Below, in pieces: positions 28,676 to 37,394 of a stretch of 64,000 nucleotides of DNA; position 1 is the stretch's first letter, and each line of letters begins with the position of its first letter. Origin of the DNA: Stagnihabitans lacustris (GTDB lineage: Bacteria; Pseudomonadota; Alphaproteobacteria; Rhodobacterales; Rhodobacteraceae). The stretch lies in the NCBI RefSeq assembly GCF_025950525.1, contig NZ_JAPDGS010000002.1, forward strand, positions 558,001 through 622,000, in the 5' to 3' direction. The position numbers were made by a program, and so were the translations under genes. The notes beneath the pieces are model-generated. The model saw nothing but the letters and a program-made list of their open reading frames with translations, had not been told where the DNA came from and did no database searches.

Positions 28676-28795
28676 TACGGGGCGCGAAACAGTGTCCCAC
28701 GGTATACCCGGCGACAATGGGAGAGGAGGCCCGGCGTCGCAACTTGGGGAGGAGGCACGCGCCCCGTGACATCGTCACGGGGCGCTGCTGTTTTC
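28676..28795 (+). ncRNA. candidate small RNA downstream of mcl1
   Basis: Promoter-like TTGACA at 28640-28645 with a weak -10 near 28664 would start a transcript at about 28676 that ends in a textbook terminator (28759-28793). The predicted RNA contains a stem GCGAC/GTCGC (28712-28737) whose loop carries GGGAGAGGAGG, followed by GGGGAGGAGGC: two purine-rich, Shine-Dalgarno-like stretches. On the opposite strand these read CCTCCTC(T)CCC, similar to the pyrimidine loops of Rhodobacter CcsR-type RNAs. No gene in this stretch explains them. It could equally be the 3' UTR of mcl1. Confidence 0.35.
28759..28793 (+). terminator. intrinsic terminator after mcl1/candidate sRNA
   Basis: Perfect 12-bp stem GCGCCCCGTGAC / GTCACGGGGCGC with a 3-nt ATC loop, then TGCTGTTTT. 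Confidence 0.8.
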
Positions 28796-28827
28796 CGGGG
28801 CAGGCCCGCGGGGTCAGATTTCCAGGC

Positions 28828-29661
28828 TCAGGCCAGCGGCAAGCAGATCTCGGTCAAAAGATCCTCGGGCAGGGTGTCCATCGGCGAATTCAGATAGACT
28901 TCAAAGATCGGACAGTCGGCCGGCGTCTCGCCCGAGGTGGGCAGCCAGATGCCGAACAGCTGATCATAGGCCGCCTGAAGCCCGGCATAGGGCCCCCGAA
29001 AGGTCAGGACGGCATGGCGGCCGGCGGGAAGGGTGATCGCCTCCAGCGGGGCCGCGATGTCACCCTCGGGCAGGATCACCCCGGCATGAGAGCGCAAATC
29101 CGCCTCGGCCACGGCGCCGGGGCTGTCGTAATAGACGCCGACCATCAGCCCGGCCTGGCCGTAAAGCCCGCGGGCCCCCAGCGTGGCGCCCAGCTTTTCG
29201 AAGGCGCGGTTGATCTGGTGATAGGCGCCCTTGTGGGGCAGGCAGGCCAGGCGGCGGGCGGGGTCGGTCCGCAAGGTGACGGGATGCATGAGAGGTCCTT
29301 TCATTGGAAGGCTGAGGGTAAAGGGGCGATGCGCCCCCGACTTGCGAAAGGCCAAAGGCGTGGCACCGAAGTGATCGGCAAAGGCGCGGGCCAAAGCCGC
29401 CCGGCTGGGAAAGCCGCAGGCGTGGGCGATGCGGTCCACCGGCTCGCCCCCCTGAACCAGGGCCACGGCCGCGCGGTGCAGCCGCATTTGCCGCACCAGG
29501 GCCGCCGCGGTGATCCCGGTCATCGCCTGAAACACCCGGTGAAAGTGGAACCGCGACAGCGCCGCCACATCCGCCAGGGCGTCCAAGGACAGGTCGCCGG
29601 TCGGATTGTCATGGATGTGGTCGATGACCCGTGCCATCCGCCGCTCATAATCCTGTGCCAT
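28828..29661 (-). CDS. AraC-family regulator with GyrI-like effector domain
   Basis: A 277-residue protein with the DNA-binding domain first: two HTH motifs (LSLDALADVAALSRFHFHRV, about 24-43, and DRIAHACGFPSRAALARAF, about 76-94), then a GyrI-like/SOUL small-molecule-binding domain (about 125-277) as in Rob/BmrR-type regulators. This build often senses drugs or hydrophobic ligands. The ATG at 29661 has a strong GGAGGCATC ribosome site; an upstream ATG adds 21 residues without a site. Divergent from accA. Target genes unknown. Confidence 0.88.
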   Translation of the reverse strand: MAQDYERRMARVIDHIHDNPTGDLSLDALADVAALSRFHFHRVFQAMTGITAAALVRQMRLHRAAVALVQGGEPVDRIAHACGFPSRAALARAFADHFGATPLAFRKSGAHRPFTLSLPMKGPLMHPVTLRTDPARRLACLPHKGAYHQINRAFEKLGATLGARGLYGQAGLMVGVYYDSPGAVAEADLRSHAGVILPEGDIAAPLEAITLPAGRHAVLTFRGPYAGLQAAYDQLFGIWLPTSGETPADCPIFEVYLNSPMDTLPEDLLTEICLPLA

Positions 29662-29786
29662 GATGCCTCCTTTCGCAGCCCCTTTCTGCACGCGGATCAT
29701 GCGACAAATCTTGCCGAGTTGCACTTGGGCGGTTCAGGCGCCATATAGGGGCAGTGATATTAGGGCAGTAATGCTGGGAGCCTGCG

Positions 29787-30746
29787 ATGAACTACCTTGA
29801 ATTCGAAAAGCCTCTGGCCGAGATCGAAGGCAAGGCCGAGGAGCTTCGGGCCTTGGCGCGGGCCAATCCGGCGATGGATGTGGCCAAAGAGGCCGAGGGT
29901 CTGGACCGCAAGGCCGAAACCATGTTGCGGGACCTGTATAAGGCCTTGAACCCTTGGCAGAAATGCCAGGTGGCGCGCCATCAGGATCGGCCCCATTGCA
30001 AGGATTACATCGAGGGGCTGTTCACCGAATTCACCCCCTTGGCCGGCGACCGCAACTTTGCCGATGACCATGCGATCATGGGCGGGCTTGCGCGGTTCAA
30101 CGATATGGCGGTGGTGGTGATGGGCCAGGAAAAGGGCCATGACACCAAGACAAGGATCGAGCGCAACTTCGGCATGGCGCGGCCCGAGGGCTATCGCAAG
30201 GCGATCCGCCTGATGGAGATGGCCGACCGTTTCCGCCTGCCGGTGGTGACGCTGGTCGACACGCCCGGCGCCTATCCCGGCAAGGGCGCCGAAGAGCGCG
30301 GCCAGGCCGAAGCCATCGCGCGCGCCACGGAAAAGTGCCTGCAAATCGGCGTCCCGGTGATCTCGGTTGTGGTCGGAGAGGGCGGCTCAGGCGGCGCCGT
30401 GGCCTTGGCCACCGCAAACCGCATCGCCATGCTGGAACACTCGGTCTATTCGGTGATCTCGCCCGAGGGCTGCGCCAGCATCCTGTGGAAGGACGCCGAC
30501 AAGATGCGCGAAGCGGCCGAGGCCCTGCGTCTGACCGCCCAGGACCTGCAAAAGCTGGGCGTGATCGACCGGATCGTCAAGGAACCCCTGGGCGGTGCGC
30601 AACGCGGACGCAAGGACACCATCGAAGCGGTGGGCAAGGCCATCGAAGCCATGCTGAAAGAGCTTTCGGGCAAGAAGCCCGAAGCCCTGATCAAGGACCG
30701 CCGCGAAAAGTTCCTGGACATGGGCGTCAAGGGCCTTGCCGCCTGA
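29787..30746 (+). CDS. accA: acetyl-CoA carboxylase carboxyltransferase subunit alpha
   Basis: A 319-residue subunit that, with AccD, transfers the carboxyl group from carboxybiotin to acetyl-CoA to make malonyl-CoA for fatty acid synthesis. [13 protein letters not shown] at the start, then [21 protein letters not shown] (about 151-171) and [34 protein letters not shown] are AccA hallmarks. Standalone here, with its own terminator. Confidence 0.97.
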   Translation: MNYLEFEKPLAEIEGKAEELRALARANPAMDVAKEAEGLDRKAETMLRDLYKALNPWQKCQVARHQDRPHCKDYIEGLFTEFTPLAGDRNFADDHAIMGGLARFNDMAVVVMGQEKGHDTKTRIERNFGMARPEGYRKAIRLMEMADRFRLPVVTLVDTPGAYPGKGAEERGQAEAIARATEKCLQIGVPVISVVVGEGGSGGAVALATANRIAMLEHSVYSVISPEGCASILWKDADKMREAAEALRLTAQDLQKLGVIDRIVKEPLGGAQRGRKDTIEAVGKAIEAMLKELSGKKPEALIKDRREKFLDMGVKGLAA

Positions 30747-30852
30747 TCACTTCCAAAAGGAGCGCTGCGCGCAAGCCTTTTGCCTCGCCTCTGGGCCTGC
30801 GGCCCAACCGGCTCAGGTTTTGGCGCAATGTGAGACCCAAGATGTGAAACCC

Positions 30853-30888
30853 AAGAGGCGCAGGTGCAAACCCGCGCCTCTTTCGCTT
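30853..30888 (+). terminator. terminator downstream of accA
   Basis: AAGAGGCGC / GCGCCTCTT 9-bp stem around a 12-nt loop, followed by TCGCTTTC. It lies about 107 bp beyond the accA stop. Confidence 0.6.
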
Positions 30889-30940
30889 TCATACTGACCG
30901 AAGTACTCCGGGGGGAGCGAAGCGGGGGGCGGCGCCCCCC
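30887..30940 (-). repeat. repeat element copy 5 (tail plus GC hairpin)
   Basis: Reverse-oriented tail CTTTCATACTGACCGAAGTA then CTCCGG, followed by GGGGGGAGCGAAGC and the hairpin GGGGGGC-GGC-GCCCCCC (30924-30940). The whole block is nearly identical to 57149-57203. It lies between convergent accA and plsC. Confidence 0.75.
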
Positions 30941-31003
30941 ACCGGAGACGCAGGCGCAAGCCGGAGCCGAGGCAAAAGGTTTGGCCGCAGGTCCCCGGCT
31001 GGA

Positions 31004-31726
31004 TCAAGTCTCTGCCGGTTTCCAGCCCGCCTCGGCCATCAGCGCATCTGATGCCGGTTCGATCACCGCCTCGACCCGGCCCATGAAGGCCTTGACCTTC
31101 AGGCCCGGTTCGATCACCGGCAGGAATTCGATCACGGCAAGCCCCGGCTTGCGCAGCACCCCATGGCGCGGCCAGAAGACGCCGACATTGGTCGCCACCG
31201 GAACGCAGACCTGCTCCAGTTGATCATACAGCAGCCCCGCGCCGACCTTGTAGGGCAGGTCCGCCCCCGGCGCCACGCGCGTCCCCTGCGGAAAGATGAT
31301 CAGTTGGCCCTTGACCGGGCTTGCCATCACATCCTGCTTCATCTTGACGATCGCCGCCCCACGCTTGCCCCGGTTCACCGGGATACACCCGGTCCGCAGC
31401 CCATAGAACCCGATGAAGGGCGTATACAGCAGCTCGCGCTTCATGATGAACTTCGGCCGGGGTAGAACCGAGGCCAAGATGAGGATGTCGAAAAAGCTTT
31501 GGTGCTTGGAGGCGATCAGCACCTCGCCCTGGGGCACCTCGCCCCGAACCTCCGACCGCAAGCCGACCAGAACCGCCGCCGACCAGCGCACATAGCGGCA
31601 ATAGGTGTGGATCGCGGCAAAGGCCGCGCGGCGGGTGATCAGCGCCGGGATGGCAAAGCCGAAGGACACCACGGCCAGGGCCACATACATCTGGATGATA
31701 AACACCAGCGACAAGATCCAACGCAT
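31004..31726 (-). CDS. 1-acyl-sn-glycerol-3-phosphate acyltransferase (PlsC family)
   Basis: A 240-residue inner-membrane acyltransferase making phosphatidic acid. N-terminal transmembrane helix (about 2-28), the HX4D catalytic motif in SKHQSFFD (about 72-79), CIPVNRG (block III) and IFPQGTR (block II, about 147-153). The start MRWILSL at 31726 overlaps the ftsX stop by one base (TGATG), so it is co-translated with the cell-division ABC genes. Confidence 0.93.
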   Translation of the reverse strand: MRWILSLVFIIQMYVALAVVSFGFAIPALITRRAAFAAIHTYCRYVRWSAAVLVGLRSEVRGEVPQGEVLIASKHQSFFDILILASVLPRPKFIMKRELLYTPFIGFYGLRTGCIPVNRGKRGAAIVKMKQDVMASPVKGQLIIFPQGTRVAPGADLPYKVGAGLLYDQLEQVCVPVATNVGVFWPRHGVLRKPGLAVIEFLPVIEPGLKVKAFMGRVEAVIEPASDALMAEAGWKPAET

Positions 31727-32607
31727 CAGGTCAACCCTTTCAGGGTGCGAAAGGCCGCAAGCCGGGTCGCGGCAAAGGCGATGGCGGCAGCCAAGGGAAT
31801 GAAGCCAAGCGGCCAAAGCCAGCCCGCACCGGTAAAGCCAAGGCCGGTCAGGAACCCCCCGGCCTCGTCCTGGGCGGGCAGAAGAAAGACCCCCGCCGTC
31901 CCCGCCAGCGCGCCCACAACAGCGCCCCCGGCGGCCCGCATGGTGAAGCGCCTGGTGAAGGCGCGGGCGATATAGCCATCGGTGGCGCCAACCAACCGCA
32001 AGACCTTGATCACCTGCGCATTGGCCGCCAGCGCGGCACTGGCCGCCAGGGTGATCATCGCGGCCATGGTCAGCCCGATCAGCGCAATCGCCGTCACCCC
32101 CAGCACCCGCAGCGTCGCCGCCGCCTGAGCCAGGGGCCTGCGCCAGCGCAAATGGTCGTCCAGCACCGCGCCCGGCGCCTCGGCGGTCAGGCGCAACCTC
32201 AGGCCCTGACCGTCATAGCCCTGCGCGGCCTCGGTCAGCTCGACCAGCTGCGGCAAGGGCAGGTCGGCCAGCGGCAGGTCGGGGCCGAACCAGGGCTCCA
32301 GCAGGGCGCGGGTCTCCTCGACCGACAGGGCCCGGGCGCTGGCGATGCCCGGGGTTTCCTTTAGCACGGCCAGCACGGCCTTGGTCTGCAAGTCCATCTG
32401 GTCGTCGGGGGCGGAAATGCGGATCGTCGCGGTGCGGTCCAGGGCGCTGGCCCAGCGGGTCGCCAGCCGGTCGGCGGCCAGCGACAGCGCCAGGGCAAAG
32501 ACCGCGAGGAAGGTCATCGCCCCCGCGGTAAAGCTTGTCAGCCAGGCCGGCGCGCCCGAAGGCGGCACGATGCGGTCATGGAAATTCTCGGGTCCCGGTG
32601 TGGTCAC
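31726..32607 (-). CDS. ftsX: FtsX-like cell-division ABC permease
   Basis: A 293-residue membrane protein with an N-terminal transmembrane helix (about 25-45), an extracytoplasmic domain (about 50-165) and three further helices (about 168-195, 217-240 and 260-285), the FtsX layout. FtsEX couples ATP use in the cytosol to peptidoglycan hydrolase activation at the septum. The ATG overlaps the ftsE stop (ATGA) and its own stop overlaps plsC. Confidence 0.9.
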   Translation of the reverse strand: MTTPGPENFHDRIVPPSGAPAWLTSFTAGAMTFLAVFALALSLAADRLATRWASALDRTATIRISAPDDQMDLQTKAVLAVLKETPGIASARALSVEETRALLEPWFGPDLPLADLPLPQLVELTEAAQGYDGQGLRLRLTAEAPGAVLDDHLRWRRPLAQAAATLRVLGVTAIALIGLTMAAMITLAASAALAANAQVIKVLRLVGATDGYIARAFTRRFTMRAAGGAVVGALAGTAGVFLLPAQDEAGGFLTGLGFTGAGWLWPLGFIPLAAAIAFAATRLAAFRTLKGLT

Positions 32608-33275
32608 AGATCCGCCCCCGCCAATTGGATGCGCCGCTTTGATATCCGCAGCACCCGGGTCGAGATCTGCGACTTGGCCTGACGGATCAGGTTCAGGTCA
32701 TGGGTCGCCACGACGATGGTCTTGCCCATCCGGTTCAGCTCGACCAACAGCGTCAGCAGGCGCAAGGACCGCTCCCAGTCCAGGTTGCCCGTGGGCTCGT
32801 CGGCCAGGATCACATCCGGCCCAGTGATCACCGCCCGGGCCAGCGCCGCGCGTTGCCGCTCTCCGCCCGACAGCGACGGCGGCAGGGCGGTGGCCAGTTG
32901 CCCCAGTCCCACCCAGGACAGCAGGTCCGACAGGTCGCGCGCCGGCGTTGGCCGCCCCGAAACCAGCAGGGGCAGGGCGACGTTTGACGCCAGCGGCAGA
33001 TGGTCCAGGAACTGGCAATCCTGATGCACCACCCCGATCCGCCGCCGCGTCAGGGCCACGGCATCGCGGTTCAGGCTGCGCACCTCGCGGTCAAACAGCA
33101 TGACCCGGCCCGCGGTGGGCAAAAGCTCGCCGTAGCACAGTTTCAGGAAGGTCGATTTCCCCGAACCCGAAGGCCCGGTCAGGAAATGGAACGACCCCGG
33201 CGCCAGGCGCAAGGATATCTCGGAGAGCAGCTCTCCGCCTCCGTAGGAATAGGCAGCATTTTCGAAGGCGATCAC
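32604..33275 (-). CDS. ftsE: FtsE-like cell-division ABC ATPase
   Basis: A 223-residue ABC ATPase: Walker A GPSGSGKST (34-42), Q-loop VVHQDCQFLDHLP, signature LSGGERQRAALARA, Walker B DVILADEPTGNLD. A GTG start at 33275 (reading MIAFENAAYSYGGG) gives the usual FtsE length; the ATG 24 codons upstream would add a Pro-rich, unconserved lead. Divergent from the zinc-ribbon gene. Forms the ftsE-ftsX-plsC operon. Confidence 0.9.
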   Translation of the reverse strand: MIAFENAAYSYGGGELLSEISLRLAPGSFHFLTGPSGSGKSTFLKLCYGELLPTAGRVMLFDREVRSLNRDAVALTRRRIGVVHQDCQFLDHLPLASNVALPLLVSGRPTPARDLSDLLSWVGLGQLATALPPSLSGGERQRAALARAVITGPDVILADEPTGNLDWERSLRLLTLLVELNRMGKTIVVATHDLNLIRQAKSQISTRVLRISKRRIQLAGADL

Positions 33276-33469
33276 GGCGGCGCATTCCGGAGGATAAGGG
33301 CGAGGTGGAGAATTGCCGAGATGAGCGGCGGATTCAATCGACCCCATGTAGCAAAGCTGCAGGGGGAGGGTAAATAGTTAACATTTTGAGGACAAACCAT
33401 TGGACCTCCCCGGTTTAGTTGCTACAAACTCCAACAAAACGGCCGCGAGGCGCGGCGGGACAGGTTCTG

Positions 33470-34711
33470 ATGCGGCTGATTTGCCCCAATTGTGATGCCG
33501 AATACGAAGTTGACGACGCGGCCATCCCGTCGAGTGGGCGGGATGTGCAGTGTTCCAGCTGCGGCCATGCGTGGTTTCAGGGCCACCCCCAGGTCCAGGC
33601 CGAGGCCGAGGACGAGGCCGAGCTTTTCGGCACGCCCGAAGCTGACGCGCCTTCTGCCGTCGATTGGGAGCCCGAAGACATCCTGGCCCGCGCAGAGGGC
33701 ACGGCGCCCGATGCGCCCGCCGAGTTGGGGCAAGCGGAGCGCGATCTTGTCGAGCCCGAGCGGGTGGACCGTCGCCAACAGGACCGCCGTCAGACGGATC
33801 GGGGCCAGTCGGATCGGGGCCAGTCGGATCGGGGTCAGTCGGATCGGGGTCAGTCGGATCGAGACCCGCAGGACGGGGGCGAGCAGGACCGGGACCTGCA
33901 GGACCGGGACCTGCAGGACGGGGACCCGCAGGACGGGGGCCAGCCTGAAGCTGATCTTGACACACCCTCCCCCGTTTCCGAGGCGGCACCCGAAGGCCAC
34001 GAGATCGTCGCTTCGGAGGCCGAGCCTGAACTCCAGCCCGACCCGCAGCCCGACCCGCAGCCCGAACCCCTGCGCCGGTCGATTGACGAAAGCGTCCTGG
34101 CCGTCCTGCGCGAAGAGGCCGAGCGCGAGGCCGCCGCCCGCCGTGGCGAGCGTCCGCGCCTCGAGACCCAGACCGAGATGACCTTGCCCGAGTCGCCCCG
34201 ATCCTTTGTGTCGCGCCCCGCGGTGGCCCGCCCTTCTGCGTCGCGCCTTTCTGTGTCGCGTCCGGTGGCTGACCCCCTCGCGGCAGCGGTTCCCCCGGTT
34301 CCCTTGCCTGCCGCGACCGAGGCCGCAGCCGTTTCCGCAACCTCTGCCGCCATCGAAGCACCCAGCGTCACGATCCCCGGTGCGCCGCGCAAACGCGAGT
34401 TGCTTCCTGCCATCGAAGAGATCAAATCCTCGCTGAACCCGACGCTGGACCCCGAGGAAGAGACCTTTGGCGGCCTTTCGGCGCCGCCGCGCAATGGGTT
34501 CGGCTTGGGCTTTGTGCTGGTGGCTCTGGTCGCAGTCGTGCTGCTTGCGGTCTATGTCATGGCGCCCTTGATCAGCGAAACCGTGCCCGCGCTGCGGGGG
34601 CCGGTTGCGACCTATGTTGATACGGTTAACGACCTGCGCCGGGCGCTGGATGGTCAGTTGCAAGCGGTCATCGGCTGGCTGCGCGGCTTGGCGGGCGGCT
34701 CGGCCGGGTAA
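33470..34711 (+). CDS. zinc-ribbon (MJ0042-type) protein with internal pentapeptide repeats and TM helix
   Basis: A 413-residue protein. Residues 1-38 are an MJ0042-type zinc ribbon (LICPNCDAEYEVDD then QCSSCGHAWF, two CxxC pairs). A long acidic, disordered linker follows, containing ten tandem five-residue units (about 109-159, consensus DRGQS/QDRDL) and a PDPQ repeat (about 190-200). A transmembrane helix lies near 345-370, and a short helical tail ends the protein. Such proteins with N-terminal zinc ribbon and C-terminal anchor are common but uncharacterised in Rhodobacteraceae. ATG at 33470 begins the ribbon directly. Confidence 0.85.
   Translation: MRLICPNCDAEYEVDDAAIPSSGRDVQCSSCGHAWFQGHPQVQAEAEDEAELFGTPEADAPSAVDWEPEDILARAEGTAPDAPAELGQAERDLVEPERVDRRQQDRRQTDRGQSDRGQSDRGQSDRGQSDRDPQDGGEQDRDLQDRDLQDGDPQDGGQPEADLDTPSPVSEAAPEGHEIVASEAEPELQPDPQPDPQPEPLRRSIDESVLAVLREEAEREAAARRGERPRLETQTEMTLPESPRSFVSRPAVARPSASRLSVSRPVADPLAAAVPPVPLPAATEAAAVSATSAAIEAPSVTIPGAPRKRELLPAIEEIKSSLNPTLDPEEETFGGLSAPPRNGFGLGFVLVALVAVVLLAVYVMAPLISETVPALRGPVATYVDTVNDLRRALDGQLQAVIGWLRGLAGGSAG
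33796..33945 (+). repeat. coding minisatellite: ten 15-bp tandem units
   Basis: Ten consecutive in-frame 15-bp units. Units 1-2 are GGATCGGGGCCAGTC, units 3-4 GGATCGGGGTCAGTC, unit 5 is transitional, and units 6-10 are GGACNGGGNCNNGCA-like, with units 7 and 8 identical. They encode the pentapeptide repeats of the zinc-ribbon protein. Confidence 0.9.
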
Positions 34712-34734
34712 GCGCTGCCAGGGCGGGACCCGAT

Positions 34735-34759
34735 CCCCGGGGTATACCCCGGGCTACGC
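34735..34759 (+). repeat. REP-like palindromic element, copy B
   Basis: Exact reverse complement of the 25 bp at 21673-21697: CCCCGGGGTATACCCCGGG then CTACGC. Located in the 200-bp gap between the convergent zinc-ribbon and TIGR02302 genes. The rest of that gap (34760-34911) shows no gene. Confidence 0.8.
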
Positions 34760-34911
34760 GGTTCAAGCAAAGCGCGGTTTTGTCAGCGTCTGCGCATCGC
34801 GACGGCCGCGGCTATTGCACCTGACCGCCGGACCGCGCCCCGCCAGTCCCCAGTCCGCAAACCCCCGCCGAGGGCACCCAAAAGCCTGGCCCCACCCCGC
34901 TTTTGGTGCGC

Positions 34912-37344
34912 CTAGAACAAGTCCAGCAACCGCTTCAGATAGCCGCGCTCTTCGCTGCTGCGGTTTTGTTCGCCCGCGCGTTTGCGGATCTCGTCCAGCA
35001 GGTCTTGGGCGCGGCGATAGACGTCCTCGCCCTGCAGGATCGGACCGTCGGTGCCCATGGTCATCCCCTCACCGGCCTCGCGGCCCAGGGGGTCGCGCTG
35101 ACCGCGGGGCGCGTTTTCGGCAAAGCTTTCGCCATCGGCGGCGCGGTTGTCTTCGGCCTGTTGCTGCGCCTGACCGAAGTTGCGGATGCCGTTGCGCAAA
35201 GCGTCCAGCGCCTCGGCCTGGCGGTCCAGAGCGCCGGCCGTGTCGCCATCGCGCAGCGCCTGTTCGGCCTCGTCCATGGCGCGGCCGGCGTCATCCAGGT
35301 TCTGCCGCCCCTCTTCGCCCAGCTCGGTGCCGGCGCCGGGCAGGGCGCCGCCTTCGCGCATGCCCTCGATCCGGTCGCGCAGCTCTTGTTGGCGGTCGGC
35401 CAGCGACTGCCCGTCCTGCCCGCCGCGCTGCATGTCGCGGAAGGCGTCATCCGACAGGCCCTGCTGGTCGCGCAAGCTTTGGCCCAGGTCCTTCATCGCC
35501 TGACCGCCCGGGCCGGTCTGCCCCTGGCCTTGGCCCTGACCCTCGCCCTGCTGGACCTGCATGTTTTCCATCATCTGCCGCAGCTGGTCCATCAACTGCT
35601 GAGCCTCGGCCATGCGGCCCTCTTTCATCAGCTGCTGCAAGCGGTCCAGCATCTGTTGCAGCTGGTCTTGCGTCATGGTCTGGCCCTGATCCCCGCTGTC
35701 GGGCTCGTCGGCGCCCTTGGGGTTCTTTTCGGCCTCTTGCGCCATGTAATCGTTCAGCGCCTCGCGCATTTCCTTCATCAGGCGGTCGATTTCCGCCGGA
35801 GAGGCGCCGTTGCGGATCGCCTGGTCCAGCCGGTCTTGCGCCCGGTCCAGCCGCGCCTTGGCATCCGACAGTTTGCCGTCCTCGATGGACAAGGCCAGCT
35901 TCCACATATCTTCGGCCAGCGTATCGCGGGCCTTGTCGTCCAGCGTCTGCCCAAGCCGGGGGATCAGGGCGCGGATCTGGTCGCGGTGGGCGCGGTCGCG
36001 AAAGATCGGGTCGGGCTGATCCTCTGGCTCCCAGGTGATCGCGCGCAGAAGGTCGGCGATGCGGGGCGCATTGGCGCGGTTCCAGATCAGGTCGCGGCGC
36101 TGTTCGATCAGGGCGGCGGCCAGGGGATCAAAGAAGCGGCGGCCGGGAAGCACGATTTGCGCCGGCGCCGACAGCGCCTTTTGCGCCGCCGCGTCCTGGG
36201 CCTGCAGGGTCAGGGTCACGGGCAGGTTCGACAGGACCGACTTGGACAGGTCATCGACCAGCACGCCCGCCACCTCGGTCCGGTCGCGCTTTTGCGGCAA
36301 GGGCAGGTCCAGCGTCACGGGGGCAATCGGCTCGGGGTCCAGGGCCAGGCCATAGGTCCGCGGGACCGCGCCCAGATCCAGCGCGATGATCGCCGCCCCC
36401 TTGGTGACGCCGTAATCGTCGCTGGCGGTGAAGGGCTGTTTAAAGCGGCCCTGGCCGTCGCGGTCGATCTGGCCGGCCGTGGCAATCGCGGGCGCCGCAT
36501 CTGGGATCATGGTGACAAGCCATTCGCGCCCGCCCGCGCCCTCGACCCCCAGGCGGCCCGATTGCGTCACGGTGAATTCCTGCTGCATGGCCGAGGCCGG
36601 GGGCACATCGACGCGCCCCGACACGGTTTCGGACAGGATCAAGGCCCCCGGAGCGCCGTAAAACCGCAGCCGCAGCTTGGTGCCCTGCGGCAACAAAAGC
36701 GCCTCGTCGGTCTGGTCGCGCAGATACAGCACCGGTTTGCCGGTATAGGCCGGGGGCTCGGCCCAACCCTCCCAGGCGGGGCCGGCGGCGGCCTGGGCCT
36801 CGGGGACCGTCAGCGTGCCCACCGATGTCACCCGCCAGACCGAGCCGAACAGCAAGGCCACCGCCAGCAGGGTCAGCGCCATGTAACGCAGGGCATAGGG
36901 ATCGCGTGAGGCCAGGCGAAGATCGGGTTCGACCGCCCGGGCCTTGGCGGCGCGGTCGGCCATGCGGGCGCGGTGGGCGGCCCACAGCGCCTGTGCCTCG
37001 GGGTCGGTCTCGCCCAGGGCCAGCGTGTCCAGAAGCGCCGCAATCGGGCGGCCCTTCAGCCGCGAGTCCAGCCGGATCAGCGCCTCGGCCCGTGTCGGAC
37101 GGCGAAAGCCGCGCAGGCCATGGATCAGTGCCCAAAGCGCAGACCCCACCAGCGAGACAAGGCCGAACCAGGTCGCCTCCAACGGCAGGTTGTCTTGCAC
37201 CCCAAGCGCCGCAAGCGCCAGACCGGTGATGCACAGCGACCAAAGCGGCCAGAACCCACGCGCCAGACGTTCCGCCCAAAGCCCCAGAAGGGTCAGGCGA
37301 AGCGGGGTCTCGATCCGTTTCAGGGCCTCATCCGGCGCGGTCAT
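34912..37344 (-). CDS. TIGR02302/DUF4175 family membrane protein
   Basis: An 810-residue protein with transmembrane helices near the N-terminus (about 30-75, two spans, and about 152-170), a long periplasmic beta-rich part and a very Gln/Asp/Arg-rich, coiled-coil C-terminal half (for example QLMDQLRQMMENMQ and QQGEGQGQGQGQ). This fits TIGR02302 (DUF4175), found in alphaproteobacteria near lysA and argH, of unknown function; a cell-envelope structural role is likely from its shape. It begins 38 bp after the lysA stop and closes the argH-lptM-like-lysA run. Confidence 0.88.
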   Translation of the reverse strand: MTAPDEALKRIETPLRLTLLGLWAERLARGFWPLWSLCITGLALAALGVQDNLPLEATWFGLVSLVGSALWALIHGLRGFRRPTRAEALIRLDSRLKGRPIAALLDTLALGETDPEAQALWAAHRARMADRAAKARAVEPDLRLASRDPYALRYMALTLLAVALLFGSVWRVTSVGTLTVPEAQAAAGPAWEGWAEPPAYTGKPVLYLRDQTDEALLLPQGTKLRLRFYGAPGALILSETVSGRVDVPPASAMQQEFTVTQSGRLGVEGAGGREWLVTMIPDAAPAIATAGQIDRDGQGRFKQPFTASDDYGVTKGAAIIALDLGAVPRTYGLALDPEPIAPVTLDLPLPQKRDRTEVAGVLVDDLSKSVLSNLPVTLTLQAQDAAAQKALSAPAQIVLPGRRFFDPLAAALIEQRRDLIWNRANAPRIADLLRAITWEPEDQPDPIFRDRAHRDQIRALIPRLGQTLDDKARDTLAEDMWKLALSIEDGKLSDAKARLDRAQDRLDQAIRNGASPAEIDRLMKEMREALNDYMAQEAEKNPKGADEPDSGDQGQTMTQDQLQQMLDRLQQLMKEGRMAEAQQLMDQLRQMMENMQVQQGEGQGQGQGQTGPGGQAMKDLGQSLRDQQGLSDDAFRDMQRGGQDGQSLADRQQELRDRIEGMREGGALPGAGTELGEEGRQNLDDAGRAMDEAEQALRDGDTAGALDRQAEALDALRNGIRNFGQAQQQAEDNRAADGESFAENAPRGQRDPLGREAGEGMTMGTDGPILQGEDVYRRAQDLLDEIRKRAGEQNRSSEERGYLKRLLDLF

Positions 37345-37354
37345 CGTCCTCTTT

Positions 37355-37394
37355 CAGGCTACAGCCATTCAGCTTTTCCAGGCTACAGCCATTC
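37355..37394. repeat. direct repeat duplicating the lysA stop region
   Basis: CAGGCTACAGCCATTC occurs at 37355-37370 and 37379-37394, a 24-bp period. The right copy contains the last codons and TAG of lysA, so the end of the gene has been tandemly copied downstream. Confidence 0.85.

Noticed and set aside
28717..29748. Plus-strand frame starting in the candidate sRNA and crossing the AraC gene
   Set aside because: It runs antisense to a well-supported AraC regulator and is low-complexity after the first 20 codons.
33361..33420. CtrA-type site in the ftsE/zinc-ribbon gap
   Set aside because: GTTAACATTTT resembles half a CtrA box, but the second half-site at N7 spacing is missing.
34903..36909. 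Long plus-strand frames opposite the TIGR02302 gene
   Set aside because: Composition is a mirror of the Gln/Asp-rich coding strand; no ribosome site or motif.
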